From positions 124,001 through 188,000 of the forward strand of contig CACOFY010000001.1 in NCBI GenBank assembly GCA_902626575.1: a stretch of 64,000 bases of DNA. The letters are read 5' to 3'. The notes under the pieces are model-generated. The model searched no databases, was not told the origin of the DNA, and saw nothing but the letters and a program-made list of their open reading frames with translations. This document shows, in pieces, positions 16,543 through 25,236 of this stretch (its first letter is position 1; every line of letters starts with the position of its first letter). Source of the stretch: an uncultured Pelagibacteraceae bacterium (GTDB lineage: Bacteria > Pseudomonadota > Alphaproteobacteria > Pelagibacterales > Pelagibacteraceae). The position numbers and the translations under genes are program-made.

Positions 16543-17580
16543 ATGAATTATAAGAAATTGGGTAACACAGACTTAAAAGTGAGTACAATTTGTCTCGGTA
16601 CCATGACCTGGGGCGAACAAAACACAGAACAAGAAGGTTTTGAACAAATGGATTTTGCTTTAGATCAAGGTGTAAATTTTTGGGATACAGCAGAAATTTA
16701 CTCAATTCCACCAAAAGCAGAAACTTTCGGTCACACAGAAATTATAATTGGTAACTGGTTTAAAAAAACAAAAAAAAGAGAAAAAGTCATCCTTGCAACA
16801 AAAGTTGCGGGTCCAATGAGATCTTATGTAAGAGGTGGTGGCAATCAATTTGGAATTAAAAATATGACAGAGGCAGTTGACGGAAGTTTAAAAAGATTAC
16901 AAACGGATTATATAGATTTATATCAATTGCATTGGCCTGAAAGAAATACCAATATGTTTGGAAGACTGGGTTATGAACATAATGACAACGGTGAATGGAA
17001 TAAATTTGAGGATGTTTTAGAAAACTTACAAAAATTCATTCAAGCAGGTAAGATTAGATATGTGGGATTGTCGAATGAAACACCGTGGGGAGCGTCTAAA
17101 TTTTTACAAATTTCTAAAGAAAAAAAATTACCAAGGATGATGTCAGTTCAAAATCCATATAATTTACTTAACAGAACTTATGAGATAGGTTTAGCAGAAA
17201 TATCTGTGAGAGAACAAATGGGCCTCTTAGCTTATTCACCTCTTGCGATTGGTTTCCTGACTGGGAAATATAGAAATCGAGAAAGACCAAAAAAATCAAG
17301 ACTTGCAGTAGATGGAGATTTTTGGACGAGATATAATAAGCCAAATACTGAAAAAGCTGTTGATGCTTATTATGAAATAGCTAAAAAATTTGACTTAGAT
17401 ATGGCCCAGATGTCTTTAAAATTCTGTGAAATTCAACCCTTCGTGACCAGTGTAATAATTGGCGCTACAAGAATGGATCAGTTGAAAACAGATATAGAAA
17501 GTGTAAATGTAAATTTAACGAAAGAAATTTTAAAAGAAATTAATGAGGTTCAAAGTATATATCCAAATCCATGTCCATAA
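16543..17580 (+). CDS. Aldo/keto reductase (Tas-like)
   Basis: A 345-residue TIM-barrel NADPH-dependent oxidoreductase. The family catalytic tetrad is visible: Asp near DTAEIY with Tyr, Lys in ATKVAGP, and His in YQLHWPERNTN. The C-terminal SVIIGATRMDQLKTDIESV segment is the NADPH-binding region. It looks closest to E. coli Tas. The substrate is unknown. It overlaps the following IalB-family gene by 10 bases. Confidence 0.92.
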   Translation: MNYKKLGNTDLKVSTICLGTMTWGEQNTEQEGFEQMDFALDQGVNFWDTAEIYSIPPKAETFGHTEIIIGNWFKKTKKREKVILATKVAGPMRSYVRGGGNQFGIKNMTEAVDGSLKRLQTDYIDLYQLHWPERNTNMFGRLGYEHNDNGEWNKFEDVLENLQKFIQAGKIRYVGLSNETPWGASKFLQISKEKKLPRMMSVQNPYNLLNRTYEIGLAEISVREQMGLLAYSPLAIGFLTGKYRNRERPKKSRLAVDGDFWTRYNKPNTEKAVDAYYEIAKKFDLDMAQMSLKFCEIQPFVTSVIIGATRMDQLKTDIESVNVNLTKEILKEINEVQSIYPNPCP

Positions 17581-18077
17581 TTAAAAAAATATTATTAATA
17601 ACTGTTTTAATGACATTAAGTCTTGCTGCTTCAGCAGAGGAAATTAAAAAAATAGGTAAATTTAAAGATTGGGAAGCTATGGTCTTAGTAAGAGATAGTG
17701 GCATTACTTGTTTTGCTCAATCAAAACCAGTTCTTCAAGCCCCAAAAACAAACAAAAGGGATGCAAGACTATTTGTTAGTTTTAGACCCAATGAAAAAAT
17801 TAAAGATGAGATAAGTATTACACCAGGATATGAGTTTAATAAAAAAAATTCTATCACTGCTAAGTCTGGAAAGTACAAATATAATTTTGATATTTCGCAG
17901 CAAGGCTTTGCATGGATTACAGATACTAAAATTGAAAAAAAAATGATTAAAACTATGAAAAGAGGATCAAGAATTATGATATCAGGACATAATTCATCTG
18001 GTTCACAAACTATTGACCATTATTCACTTCTAGGTTTCACAAAAGCTTATAACGAGGCAAAGAAAAGCTGTAGTTAA
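17571..18077 (+). CDS. Invasion-associated locus B (IalB) family protein
   Basis: A 168-residue secreted protein with a clear signal peptide ([18 protein letters not shown], cleavage after about residue 22). The mature part has the IalB pattern: [10 protein letters not shown] near the start, a conserved Cys in GITCFAQS paired with a C-terminal Cys, and [12 protein letters not shown] at the end. Members are common in free-living alphaproteobacteria, so the name does not imply virulence. The role here is unknown, probably periplasmic. It lies between aldo/keto reductase and argG in one likely transcript. Confidence 0.85.
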   Translation: MSIIKKILLITVLMTLSLAASAEEIKKIGKFKDWEAMVLVRDSGITCFAQSKPVLQAPKTNKRDARLFVSFRPNEKIKDEISITPGYEFNKKNSITAKSGKYKYNFDISQQGFAWITDTKIEKKMIKTMKRGSRIMISGHNSSGSQTIDHYSLLGFTKAYNEAKKSCS

Positions 18078-18081
18078 AACA

Positions 18082-19263
18082 ATGAGTAAAAAAAAAATTG
18101 TTCTCGCTTATTCAGGCGGTTTAGACACTTCCATAATACTTAAATGGCTCCAAGAAAACTATAAAGCTGAAGTAATTGCTTATACCGCAGATATTGGCCA
18201 AGAACTCAATAAAAAGAAAATAATTAAAAATGCAAAAAAACTAGGTGTAAAAAAAATAGTCATCAATAACCTTAAAAATATTTTTGTAAAAGATTACGTC
18301 TTTCCAATGATTAGAGGTCATGCTATTTATGAAGGTGTTTATCTATTAGGCACATCAATTGCTAGACCTTTAATTGCAAAAGATCAAATTCAAGTTGCAA
18401 AAAAAAATAAAGCTTTTGCAGTTTCCCATGGTTCAACAGGCAAAGGAAATGATCAAGTAAGATTTGAATTAGGGTATCATTATTTTGGTCCAAAAATAAA
18501 AGTTATTGCTCCTTGGAGAATTTGGAAATTAAAATCAAGAACAGACTTAATAAATTATGCAAGAAAGAATAATATTTCAATTCCAAAAGACAAAAAAGGG
18601 GCGCCACCCTTTTCAGTTGATGATAATTTATTTCATACATCGACTGAGGGTAAAGTTTTAGAAAATCCAAAAAATTCAGCTCCAGAGTTTATTTTTCAAA
18701 GGACAATTTCACCAGAGAAAGCACCTAATAAACCTACTTATTTATCAATTGGATTTAAAAATGGTGATCCAACAAGTGTAAATGGAAAGAAATTAACTCC
18801 AGAGAAAATTTTAGAAAAATTAAATCAGCTAGGTGGAAAAAATGGAATTGGGAGAGTTGATTTAGTTGAAAATAGATTCATTGGAATAAAATCTAGAGGA
18901 GTTTATGAAACACCCGGAGGGACATTGCTTTTAATTGCTCATAGAGCAATAGAGTCTGTAACACTAGATAGAGATACTATGCATAAAAAAGACTCCATTA
19001 TGCCAAGATATGCTGAATTAATTTACAATGGTTATTGGTTTTCTAAAGAAAGATTAAAATTACAAAAAATTGTAGATCAAAAAAGAAAGAAGGTTAATGG
19101 AACTGTAAAACTTAAGCTATATAAAGGAAATGTTACAATTCAATCAAGAATGACTAAAAGTAGTGCTTACTCAATGAAGAAAGTCTCTTTTGAAGAAAAT
19201 AAATCTTTTAATAAAGCTAATGTTGAAAGGTTTATTAATTTCCACAAAAAAAAATTAAAATAA
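18082..19263 (+). CDS. argG: Argininosuccinate synthase
   Basis: A 393-residue enzyme that joins citrulline and aspartate with ATP in arginine biosynthesis. The PP-loop motif AYSGGLDTS begins at residue 9 and the family segments [29 protein letters not shown] and [11 protein letters not shown]-like ([11 protein letters not shown]) are present. Length is normal. It follows the IalB gene by 4 bases, and the photolyase-like gene starts 5 bases after it. No argH is nearby. Confidence 0.97.
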   Translation: MSKKKIVLAYSGGLDTSIILKWLQENYKAEVIAYTADIGQELNKKKIIKNAKKLGVKKIVINNLKNIFVKDYVFPMIRGHAIYEGVYLLGTSIARPLIAKDQIQVAKKNKAFAVSHGSTGKGNDQVRFELGYHYFGPKIKVIAPWRIWKLKSRTDLINYARKNNISIPKDKKGAPPFSVDDNLFHTSTEGKVLENPKNSAPEFIFQRTISPEKAPNKPTYLSIGFKNGDPTSVNGKKLTPEKILEKLNQLGGKNGIGRVDLVENRFIGIKSRGVYETPGGTLLLIAHRAIESVTLDRDTMHKKDSIMPRYAELIYNGYWFSKERLKLQKIVDQKRKKVNGTVKLKLYKGNVTIQSRMTKSSAYSMKKVSFEENKSFNKANVERFINFHKKKLK

Positions 19264-19268
19264 CAAAT

Positions 19269-20405
19269 ATGAAGTTTGAAGCCTCGAGAGCGAAAGCTAT
19301 AGATAAACTTAATAATTTTGTTGAAAATAATCTTTCTGATTATTCGAAGCTAAGAAACTTTGATTTTGGCCCAGATAAACGAAATAATGTTTCTTGCTTA
19401 TCACCTTATGTAACCCATGGTGTAATTAACGAAGTTGAAATAATAAAAAAATCACTGGAAAAGTATTCTTTTTCAAAAAACGAAAAGTTCATACAGGAAG
19501 TACTCTGGAGAACATATTGGAAAGGTTGGCTAGAATTAAGACCAAATGTTTGGGACGACTATTTAATTAATCTTAAAAATATTCGAGAAAAATATAAAAA
19601 CGACACAAATTATCAAAATGCAATAAATGGTAAAACTAATATTGATTGCTTTAATGAATGGGTAAGTGAATTGAAAGAAAATAACTACTTACATAATCAT
19701 ACAAGAATGTGGTTTGCCAGTATTTGGATTTTTACACTTGATTTGCCTTGGCAACTTGGTGCAGAATTTTTTATGCATCATCTATATGATGGAGATGCAG
19801 CATCAAATACTCTCGGATGGAGATGGGTTGCAGGAGTTCAAACACAAGGAAAGCATTATCTTGCGAGCGAATGGAATATAAAAAAATTTACCAACGATAG
19901 ATTTAAAAATATTAAGTTAAATGAGAACGCTCCTCCAAAAATTTCAGACAAAACTTACTCAATAATAAAACAGAATTTTATTAATTCTGAAAATATTGAA
20001 GAAAATAGTTTATTAATTTTTGATAATAATCTTTCTTTTGAATTCACTGACTTTAAAAATAAAAAGTTCAAAAAAATTTATTTAATATCCAATAGAAATA
20101 GATCAATCAAACTTAGTGAAAAAGTAATGAAATTTAAATCACTTTTAATCAATGATCAGGAACATAGATTAAAAGAACAATCAATTAATTGCGAAGTTAT
20201 TGATATTAATGAAATTAAAAACATCGATGAAAAAATTATTGGATTATATCCAAATGTTGGCGAAAACTTAGATTATCTAAATACAAATAACTTAAATTTG
20301 AATTTTCTATACAGAAAACTTGACCAATATTCTTGGCAATATTGTAATAAAGGATTTTTTAATTTTAAAAATTACATTCCTAAAATTATAGCAACTTTTA
20401 GCTAA
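19269..20405 (+). CDS. Photolyase/cryptochrome-like FAD-binding protein with a C-terminal alpha/beta region
   Basis: Residues 1-210 match the photolyase FAD-binding helical domain: LSPYVTHGVI (44-53), EVLWRTYWKGW (77-87), NYLHNHTRMWFAS (139-151), then DGDAASNTLGWRWVAGVQT (174-192). The N-terminal antenna-type Rossmann domain of photolyases is missing. Instead, residues 245-350 look like an alpha/beta domain (LLIFDNN, KKIYLISN, INCEVIDIN), so the domain order may be swapped. It may repair DNA, sense light, or bind FAD only. It follows argG by 5 bases and faces the second photolyase operon, ending 11 bases from its last gene. Confidence 0.75.
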   Translation: MKFEASRAKAIDKLNNFVENNLSDYSKLRNFDFGPDKRNNVSCLSPYVTHGVINEVEIIKKSLEKYSFSKNEKFIQEVLWRTYWKGWLELRPNVWDDYLINLKNIREKYKNDTNYQNAINGKTNIDCFNEWVSELKENNYLHNHTRMWFASIWIFTLDLPWQLGAEFFMHHLYDGDAASNTLGWRWVAGVQTQGKHYLASEWNIKKFTNDRFKNIKLNENAPPKISDKTYSIIKQNFINSENIEENSLLIFDNNLSFEFTDFKNKKFKKIYLISNRNRSIKLSEKVMKFKSLLINDQEHRLKEQSINCEVIDINEIKNIDEKIIGLYPNVGENLDYLNTNNLNLNFLYRKLDQYSWQYCNKGFFNFKNYIPKIIATFS

Positions 20406-20416
20406 CTTTTAGATAT

Positions 20417-21106
20417 TTATCTTGCAAGCTTTATAAAAATATCTCCCATGCCAGCATCAAGCTGCTCTAAAGGTGTGTTATTTCTTAATTCACAATATCT
20501 TCCAGTAACTTGGTGACTTTTAACTAAATCAATGTCACTATTTTTGCAACTTCTTCCATTGTGCAATAATCCTATCACTATTCTATTATTAAGATTATAA
20601 ACCTGTTTACTATTGATATTTTTCCCTTCACAGAAATAATCCTTATTTACTCTATTTGGAAAATCACTTTTATTACAAGGATTTTTGATTGTAATAACAT
20701 AGAATTCTTGTAAACCGTCTGTGAATTCATAACTCATCTTTTGAACTTCTGAATACTTCATTACATCGCAAGAACATGGCACACAGCATCTATAATAATT
20801 TCCACAAATTTTATTATTAGTTTTACTCTCTTTAACAAACAAAAACTCTGAATCACTTCCTGGATCAATTAATGACCCAGAAACAGCACAATATAACTTA
20901 TTAAATTCAATGAAATCTTTGTAAGTAATTTTTTTATCTATGATATATTTAAAAAATTTAGGACCAGCAGCATTTCTATTTTTATCTGGAAATATTCTAG
21001 ACCAATCAGTTATTAACTCTTTATGGTAATTTCTTTCTTCGGCAAATGTATTAACTTGAAATAAAAATGCCAAAATTAAAAAATATTTGAATAAATTATT
21101 TTTCAT
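20417..21106 (-). CDS. Secreted cysteine-rich protein, unknown family
   Basis: A 229-residue protein with a signal peptide (cleavage probably after Ala22) and ten cysteines (73, 101, 107, 108, 111, 113, 144, 159, 187, 205), five of them clustered in CGNYYRCCVPCSC. That suggests disulfides or a metal site in the periplasm. I do not recognise the family. The start overlaps the end of the CRTAC1-like gene by 4 bases, so it is the last gene of the photolyase operon and is probably co-translated with it. The C-terminal HNGRSC and GRYCELRNNTPLEQL stretches look well ordered rather than random. Confidence 0.75.
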   Translation of the reverse strand: MKNNLFKYFLILAFLFQVNTFAEERNYHKELITDWSRIFPDKNRNAAGPKFFKYIIDKKITYKDFIEFNKLYCAVSGSLIDPGSDSEFLFVKESKTNNKICGNYYRCCVPCSCDVMKYSEVQKMSYEFTDGLQEFYVITIKNPCNKSDFPNRVNKDYFCEGKNINSKQVYNLNNRIVIGLLHNGRSCKNSDIDLVKSHQVTGRYCELRNNTPLEQLDAGMGDIFIKLAR

Positions 21107-22548
21107 TTTTGTTTTATTGTGATTGTTTGATTTAGTTCGATTTTATCTATAAGATTTATTTTTCCGTTAGTCCATTTTACTTCAATTCTAAAATCTTTTT
21201 CATTTTTTCTAATTCCGTAATGTGCCACTGGTTCCATTTGACACAAATAACCCGATCCTGCGTCAATTGTTTTTGAATGTTTTCTTTTGTTAGATATTAA
21301 TGTTACAGTAGCTCCTCTTGCCGGAGCACCAAATTTATTGATTGGTTTGATCCTTAAATATTTATTTTTTTTTTCAACTTTTGCTTTATACAAAGTCAAA
21401 GGTTGAGCTTTACTTTCTCCATGAGAAATCAGTAATTCTAAAACTCCATCATTATCAATATCAGCAACAGCAGCCCCTGTTCCAAATCCATCGGCCTCAA
21501 GACCTGCTTCTAATTTTATTTCCTCAAATTTTCCATTATTCTTAATTCGAAACATTTTATTTGGTTCAGCTATGTTGTTCATAAAAACTTCATCGAAACC
21601 ATCGTTATCAAAATCTGCAGAAATAACTGTTCGGATTCTAGAGGGTTTATCAAACTCCGTGTTTCCTATATCCTTAAATTCATTATTTTCGAGAACATAT
21701 GCTCTATGATAACCTAACCAATTACCACTCAAAATATCCAATCTTCCTCTATAAAAAATATCAGATAATGCAGTTCCTCGACCATTTTGAATTTCATCAT
21801 CTACTCTATAGTCAAACGCTACATCTTTAAATTTTCCATCAATATTTTTTAAAAGAAAATTTGCACCTCTTTCATTTGCTGCAAATATATCAGCTCTGTC
21901 TGTCAAAATATGTCCTGAAACTACTGCTCTTCCACCAGTAACTTTATTCAAATTTAAATTTTCTGCTTGATCTATAATCTTTTTATTTTTAATTTCATAA
22001 AATCTTGTTGGTCCACCATAATTAGCTACATAAATACCGTATTGACCATCTCCTTTTCTGTCGACACAGACTACAGATCTGCCTGCAGTTAAGTTTAGGT
22101 TTTCTTGATTTTTTTTAAGCTCAAATAAGTCAAAATAATTATTATTATTTTTATCAATTAATCTGTCAGAATATTTTTTTATTCCGCTATACGTATCGGT
22201 ATTTAAAAAATAAATTTCCTCAAAACCATCTTTATCTATATCACAAGCAGCAACTCCAATGGTTTTTCTTGATTGATCTAAAAAAATATCTTCTTTGATA
22301 ATATTTTTTAATTTACCCTCGACATAAGTTAAAGCCAAGTTTGAATAACCAAAACCTGTAACCACGAAATCATAATTTCCATCCATATTCATATCTGTCA
22401 CTGAAACTCCGTAACTAAGCCTACTCTCATTAGAATCTATAATATTTGAAATATCTTTAAAAAATTCAGCTTTAGAATTATTTATTGATAATATGAAAAA
22501 GAGAATAATTAAAAATTTGTTTAAAAGCCTTATCTTTTTGATGAACAT
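21103..22548 (-). CDS. CRTAC1-like FG-GAP/VCBS-repeat protein with ASPIC/UnbV domain
   Basis: A 481-residue secreted protein with a signal peptide (1-27) and repeated calcium-type blade motifs of the form D-x-D-x-D-G (VTDMNMDGNYDFVV, CDIDKDGFEEIY, ADFDNDGFDEVF, ADIDNDGVLELLISHG), suggesting a beta-propeller. The C-terminus is an ASPIC/UnbV domain (about 395-475, with RGATVTL and KWTNGKINLID). Proteins of this type occur on cell surfaces and are often found in photosynthetic or photolyase contexts, but their job is not established. The start overlaps the DUF2256 gene by 19 bases, and the next gene overlaps its stop by 4. Confidence 0.85.
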   Translation of the reverse strand: MFIKKIRLLNKFLIILFFILSINNSKAEFFKDISNIIDSNESRLSYGVSVTDMNMDGNYDFVVTGFGYSNLALTYVEGKLKNIIKEDIFLDQSRKTIGVAACDIDKDGFEEIYFLNTDTYSGIKKYSDRLIDKNNNNYFDLFELKKNQENLNLTAGRSVVCVDRKGDGQYGIYVANYGGPTRFYEIKNKKIIDQAENLNLNKVTGGRAVVSGHILTDRADIFAANERGANFLLKNIDGKFKDVAFDYRVDDEIQNGRGTALSDIFYRGRLDILSGNWLGYHRAYVLENNEFKDIGNTEFDKPSRIRTVISADFDNDGFDEVFMNNIAEPNKMFRIKNNGKFEEIKLEAGLEADGFGTGAAVADIDNDGVLELLISHGESKAQPLTLYKAKVEKKNKYLRIKPINKFGAPARGATVTLISNKRKHSKTIDAGSGYLCQMEPVAHYGIRKNEKDFRIEVKWTNGKINLIDKIELNQTITIKQK

Positions 22549-22658
22549 TTTTTAGAACAATATTTTACTTTTTCCCAATTAAGCTTCCATTTTTTTCTCC
22601 ATTTAAATGGCCTTTCACAAATTGGACATAACTTAGTTGGTAGGTTTTGTTTTTTCAT
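22530..22658 (-). CDS. DUF2256 small zinc-ribbon-like protein
   Basis: A 42-residue gene found by reading the minus strand between DUF393 and the CRTAC1-like gene. The protein has two Cys pairs, CPIC (11-14) and YCSKKC (33-38), around the Trp-rich core RPFKWRKKWKLNWEKVKY, which is the DUF2256 pattern. DUF2256 genes are typically found beside photolyase/cryptochrome genes. It overlaps DUF393 by 26 bases and the CRTAC1-like gene by 19. It probably binds zinc through the four cysteines. Its role is unknown. Confidence 0.88.
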   Translation of the reverse strand: MKKQNLPTKLCPICERPFKWRKKWKLNWEKVKYCSKKCSSKR

Positions 22659-23004
22659 TGAGTTGGTGTTTGTTTTTTAAAAATAAAAAATAAGCTACAA
22701 ATTCATAAGCGTAATGAAATAAAAAAAATAAAGGTTTAAAACTTAAGATTTTGGCTAAAAAATTATATTTTGGAATTTTTGACCAGATAATAATAAAGGC
22801 TTTAGCTCCACCTATTACCTTTCCATCATCGATGACATGAAGTCTTCTTAATAATTCTTCTTGAGATTTAGATGTTATTTTTAGAGCCTCATCATTATTC
22901 GTGATATCAATCCACTCAAGATTACTGTCAGCAATTTTTTTGTAGTGATTTATCTCTAATCTACAAACATTGCATGAATTGTTAAAAAAAACTTTAATTG
23001 CCAT
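22633..23004 (-). CDS. DUF393 (DCC family) thiol-disulfide oxidoreductase-like protein
   Basis: A 123-residue protein starting VFFNNSCNVCRLEINHYKK, with the CxxC motif (Cys12-Asn-Val-Cys15) and the early thioredoxin-like strand typical of DCC/DUF393 proteins. The conserved HVIDDGKVIGGAKAFIIIW segment is at residues 56-74, and a membrane-leaning hydrophobic stretch follows. It begins 11 bases inside the end of the photolyase gene and its 3' end overlaps the DUF2256 gene. Its role is unknown. The family is often encoded near photolyases. Confidence 0.87.
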   Translation of the reverse strand: MAIKVFFNNSCNVCRLEINHYKKIADSNLEWIDITNNDEALKITSKSQEELLRRLHVIDDGKVIGGAKAFIIIWSKIPKYNFLAKILSFKPLFFLFHYAYEFVAYFLFLKNKHQLNEKTKPTN

Positions 23005-24490
23005 ATGTATTCTTATTTATAAATTTTTCAGCCTCTGACAATATTAATTTTTTTCTCTCAAGTTTCATCTTATCAAAAATTCTTACCATCATTGAAAGTC
23101 TTGGATTTTTTAAAAAGAAATTTCTATTTCTATTAATAAATCTCCAGTACAAACCATCCATAGTATTGCACCATTCTCCTTTTTTAAAATCCATCATTTT
23201 CATAAAGTAACTTGATCCACAAATATAAGGCTTAGTAGCAAAAATTCCTCCATCACTGAATAAACCCATTCCATAAACATTTGGCACCATTACCCAATCA
23301 GACGAGTCCACAAACATTTCCATGAACCATTTGTAAACAATTTTAGGTTTCAATTCACACAAGTTCATAATATTTGAAAGTATCATAAGTCTTTCAATAT
23401 GATGTGACCATCCATGATTTAATGCATTTTTAATTGCATGATCTAGTGGTGGTAAACCTGTTGTTCCCTCATACCACGAGTCTTTCATTTTTCTATTTTG
23501 TTTAAAAAAATTTCTTGTTTCCATTTCATTACTATACTGTTGATAAACTCCTCGCATAAACTCTCTCCAACCAATAACCTGTCTTACATAACCTTCTAGA
23601 GAATTTAGTCGGATTTTATTCTTTTTATGAAATTCTAAAGTTTTAGAAATTATAAATTCTGGTGTTATTAAACCTAAGTTTATATAAGGACTGAGGGCGC
23701 TATGAAATAAAATGTTGTTTCCTTGATCAACTGCATCCTCATAGTCTCCAAATAAATTTGACTTCTCTTTTAGAAAGAAGTTAAGAAGTTTAACTACATC
23801 ATTGTATTCTGTCGCAAACCAAAAATTTTGTGTACTTCCTGGATGATCTTTAAAAATATTTTCAATGATAGGTTTTAAATTTTTTGTATGCTTTGTTTCA
23901 GTGATTGTTGGAAATTTTGGAACTTTCGTATTTTTAGGAAGTTTTTTTCTATTATCTTCATCAAAACTCCATTTTCCACCTTCTGGTGTTCCGTCTTTCT
24001 TCATTAAAATATTAAGCTTGTGTCTAGTGCCTTTGTAAAAAGTGGCCATGAACGGTCTTTTATTTTTTGAAAGATAATTATTAAATTCCTCTCTAGTATT
24101 TAGAAACATTGGCGATTTAATTTGATGCCAAATCAAATCGTTTTTTTTAACAAAGTTTTGAACTTTTTTTTCAAAAAACTTATCTTCAATTTCAAAACTG
24201 GTAATCTCTTTGATTTTTTTGGATTTAATAATTTTTTTTATTTTTTCTAAATAATCTTTTTTAAAGTCTGCTGAGTCAATTTTTGTATACTCAATTTTAA
24301 ACTTATTTTTTTTTAGATTATCCACGTGAGATCTCATTGCAGATAAAAAAAGTAGAATTTTTAACTTATGATGCTTTTCATAAGTGCATAATTCATAGTC
24401 TTCGGACATAAAAAATAGGTGATCATTTTTGAAGCGGTCTAAATATTTTGGTGGAAATAACTGGTTTCCAAGTATAAAAAATAACTTCAT
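22994..24490 (-). CDS. Photolyase-related protein (FeS-BCP / DPRP family)
   Basis: A 498-residue member of the prokaryotic (6-4) photolyase/cryptochrome family typified by Agrobacterium PhrB. The N-terminal antenna domain opens LFFILGNQLFPPKYLDRF, and the catalytic helix carries His363-His364 in NHGWSHHIERLM. The C-terminal DWVMVPNVYGMG and DGLYWRFI motifs are conserved. By recalled comparison with PhrB the 4Fe-4S Cys set is largely missing: only Cys441 appears to align, although Cys378 and Cys424 are nearby. It is the first gene of a five-gene overlapping operon and is divergent from the SDR gene (27-base gap). Confidence 0.88.
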   Translation of the reverse strand: MKLFFILGNQLFPPKYLDRFKNDHLFFMSEDYELCTYEKHHKLKILLFLSAMRSHVDNLKKNKFKIEYTKIDSADFKKDYLEKIKKIIKSKKIKEITSFEIEDKFFEKKVQNFVKKNDLIWHQIKSPMFLNTREEFNNYLSKNKRPFMATFYKGTRHKLNILMKKDGTPEGGKWSFDEDNRKKLPKNTKVPKFPTITETKHTKNLKPIIENIFKDHPGSTQNFWFATEYNDVVKLLNFFLKEKSNLFGDYEDAVDQGNNILFHSALSPYINLGLITPEFIISKTLEFHKKNKIRLNSLEGYVRQVIGWREFMRGVYQQYSNEMETRNFFKQNRKMKDSWYEGTTGLPPLDHAIKNALNHGWSHHIERLMILSNIMNLCELKPKIVYKWFMEMFVDSSDWVMVPNVYGMGLFSDGGIFATKPYICGSSYFMKMMDFKKGEWCNTMDGLYWRFINRNRNFFLKNPRLSMMVRIFDKMKLERKKLILSEAEKFINKNTYGN

Positions 24491-24517
24491 AATATAACTA
24501 TAACGTAAATATTATTT

Positions 24518-25231
24518 ATGTCAGGAAAGTTTTTGATATTTGGTGCCACAGGTTCAATTGGATCCAGTTTAGCAAAACAGTTAAAAAATGCTGGTATTTC
24601 AAATGTTCATTTAATTGCTAGAAATGAAAATGAGGTAAAAGATATTTCAACAAATCTTGGATTTAATTATTCAGTTGCAGATGTTCTAAAAGATGGATTT
24701 GTAGAAAAAATCAAAAAAGATATTGATGAAGTTTGCGGAATTGCATATTGCGTAGGCTCCATAGATTTAAAACCACTTCGAATGGCATCAGAGCAAGATT
24801 TTAATAAGTGTATGAAGTTAAATCTTTATTCTGCGGTTGATGCAATTAAAGGTTTTCAAGAAAGTTTAAAAAAAAATAAAGGATCGGTTGTTTTGTTCTC
24901 TACAGTTGCTGCTCAAAGAGGTTTCACAAATCATTCTATAATTGCATCAGCTAAAGCTGCTGTAGAAGGTTTAACAGTTTCACTCGCAGCTGAATTTGCC
25001 CCGAACATTCGAGTTAATTGTGTTGCACCAAGCTTAACGAACTCAAAAATTGCGCAGCCTATGCTAAAAAACAAGGCTCTTGCAGAAGGTATAGCTAAAG
25101 CACATCCATTAAAAAGATTGGGTGAAGGAAAAGATTCAGCAGCATTAGCAAAATTTTTGCTTACTGAAGATAGCTCTTGGGTTACAGGACAAATTATTGC
25201 TGTTGATGGTGGTAGATCAAAGCTATCTTGA
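24518..25231 (+). CDS. SDR-family oxidoreductase lacking the catalytic Tyr
   Basis: A 237-residue short-chain dehydrogenase/reductase with nucleotide motif GATGSIG (9-15), catalytic-region Ser128 and Lys146, and the C-terminal GQIIAVDGG signature. At the position of the usual Tyr (four residues before Lys146) the sequence is IASAK, so Ile142 replaces it. The fold and cofactor site are intact but classical SDR chemistry would be altered. It is divergent from the photolyase operon with only 27 bases between the starts, so both may share a control region. The substrate is unknown. Confidence 0.88.
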   Translation: MSGKFLIFGATGSIGSSLAKQLKNAGISNVHLIARNENEVKDISTNLGFNYSVADVLKDGFVEKIKKDIDEVCGIAYCVGSIDLKPLRMASEQDFNKCMKLNLYSAVDAIKGFQESLKKNKGSVVLFSTVAAQRGFTNHSIIASAKAAVEGLTVSLAAEFAPNIRVNCVAPSLTNSKIAQPMLKNKALAEGIAKAHPLKRLGEGKDSAALAKFLLTEDSSWVTGQIIAVDGGRSKLS

Positions 25232-25236
25232 ATTAT

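Noticed and set aside
17571-18077. IalB as a virulence factor
   Set aside because: The family is widespread in free-living alphaproteobacteria, so the name carries no such meaning here.
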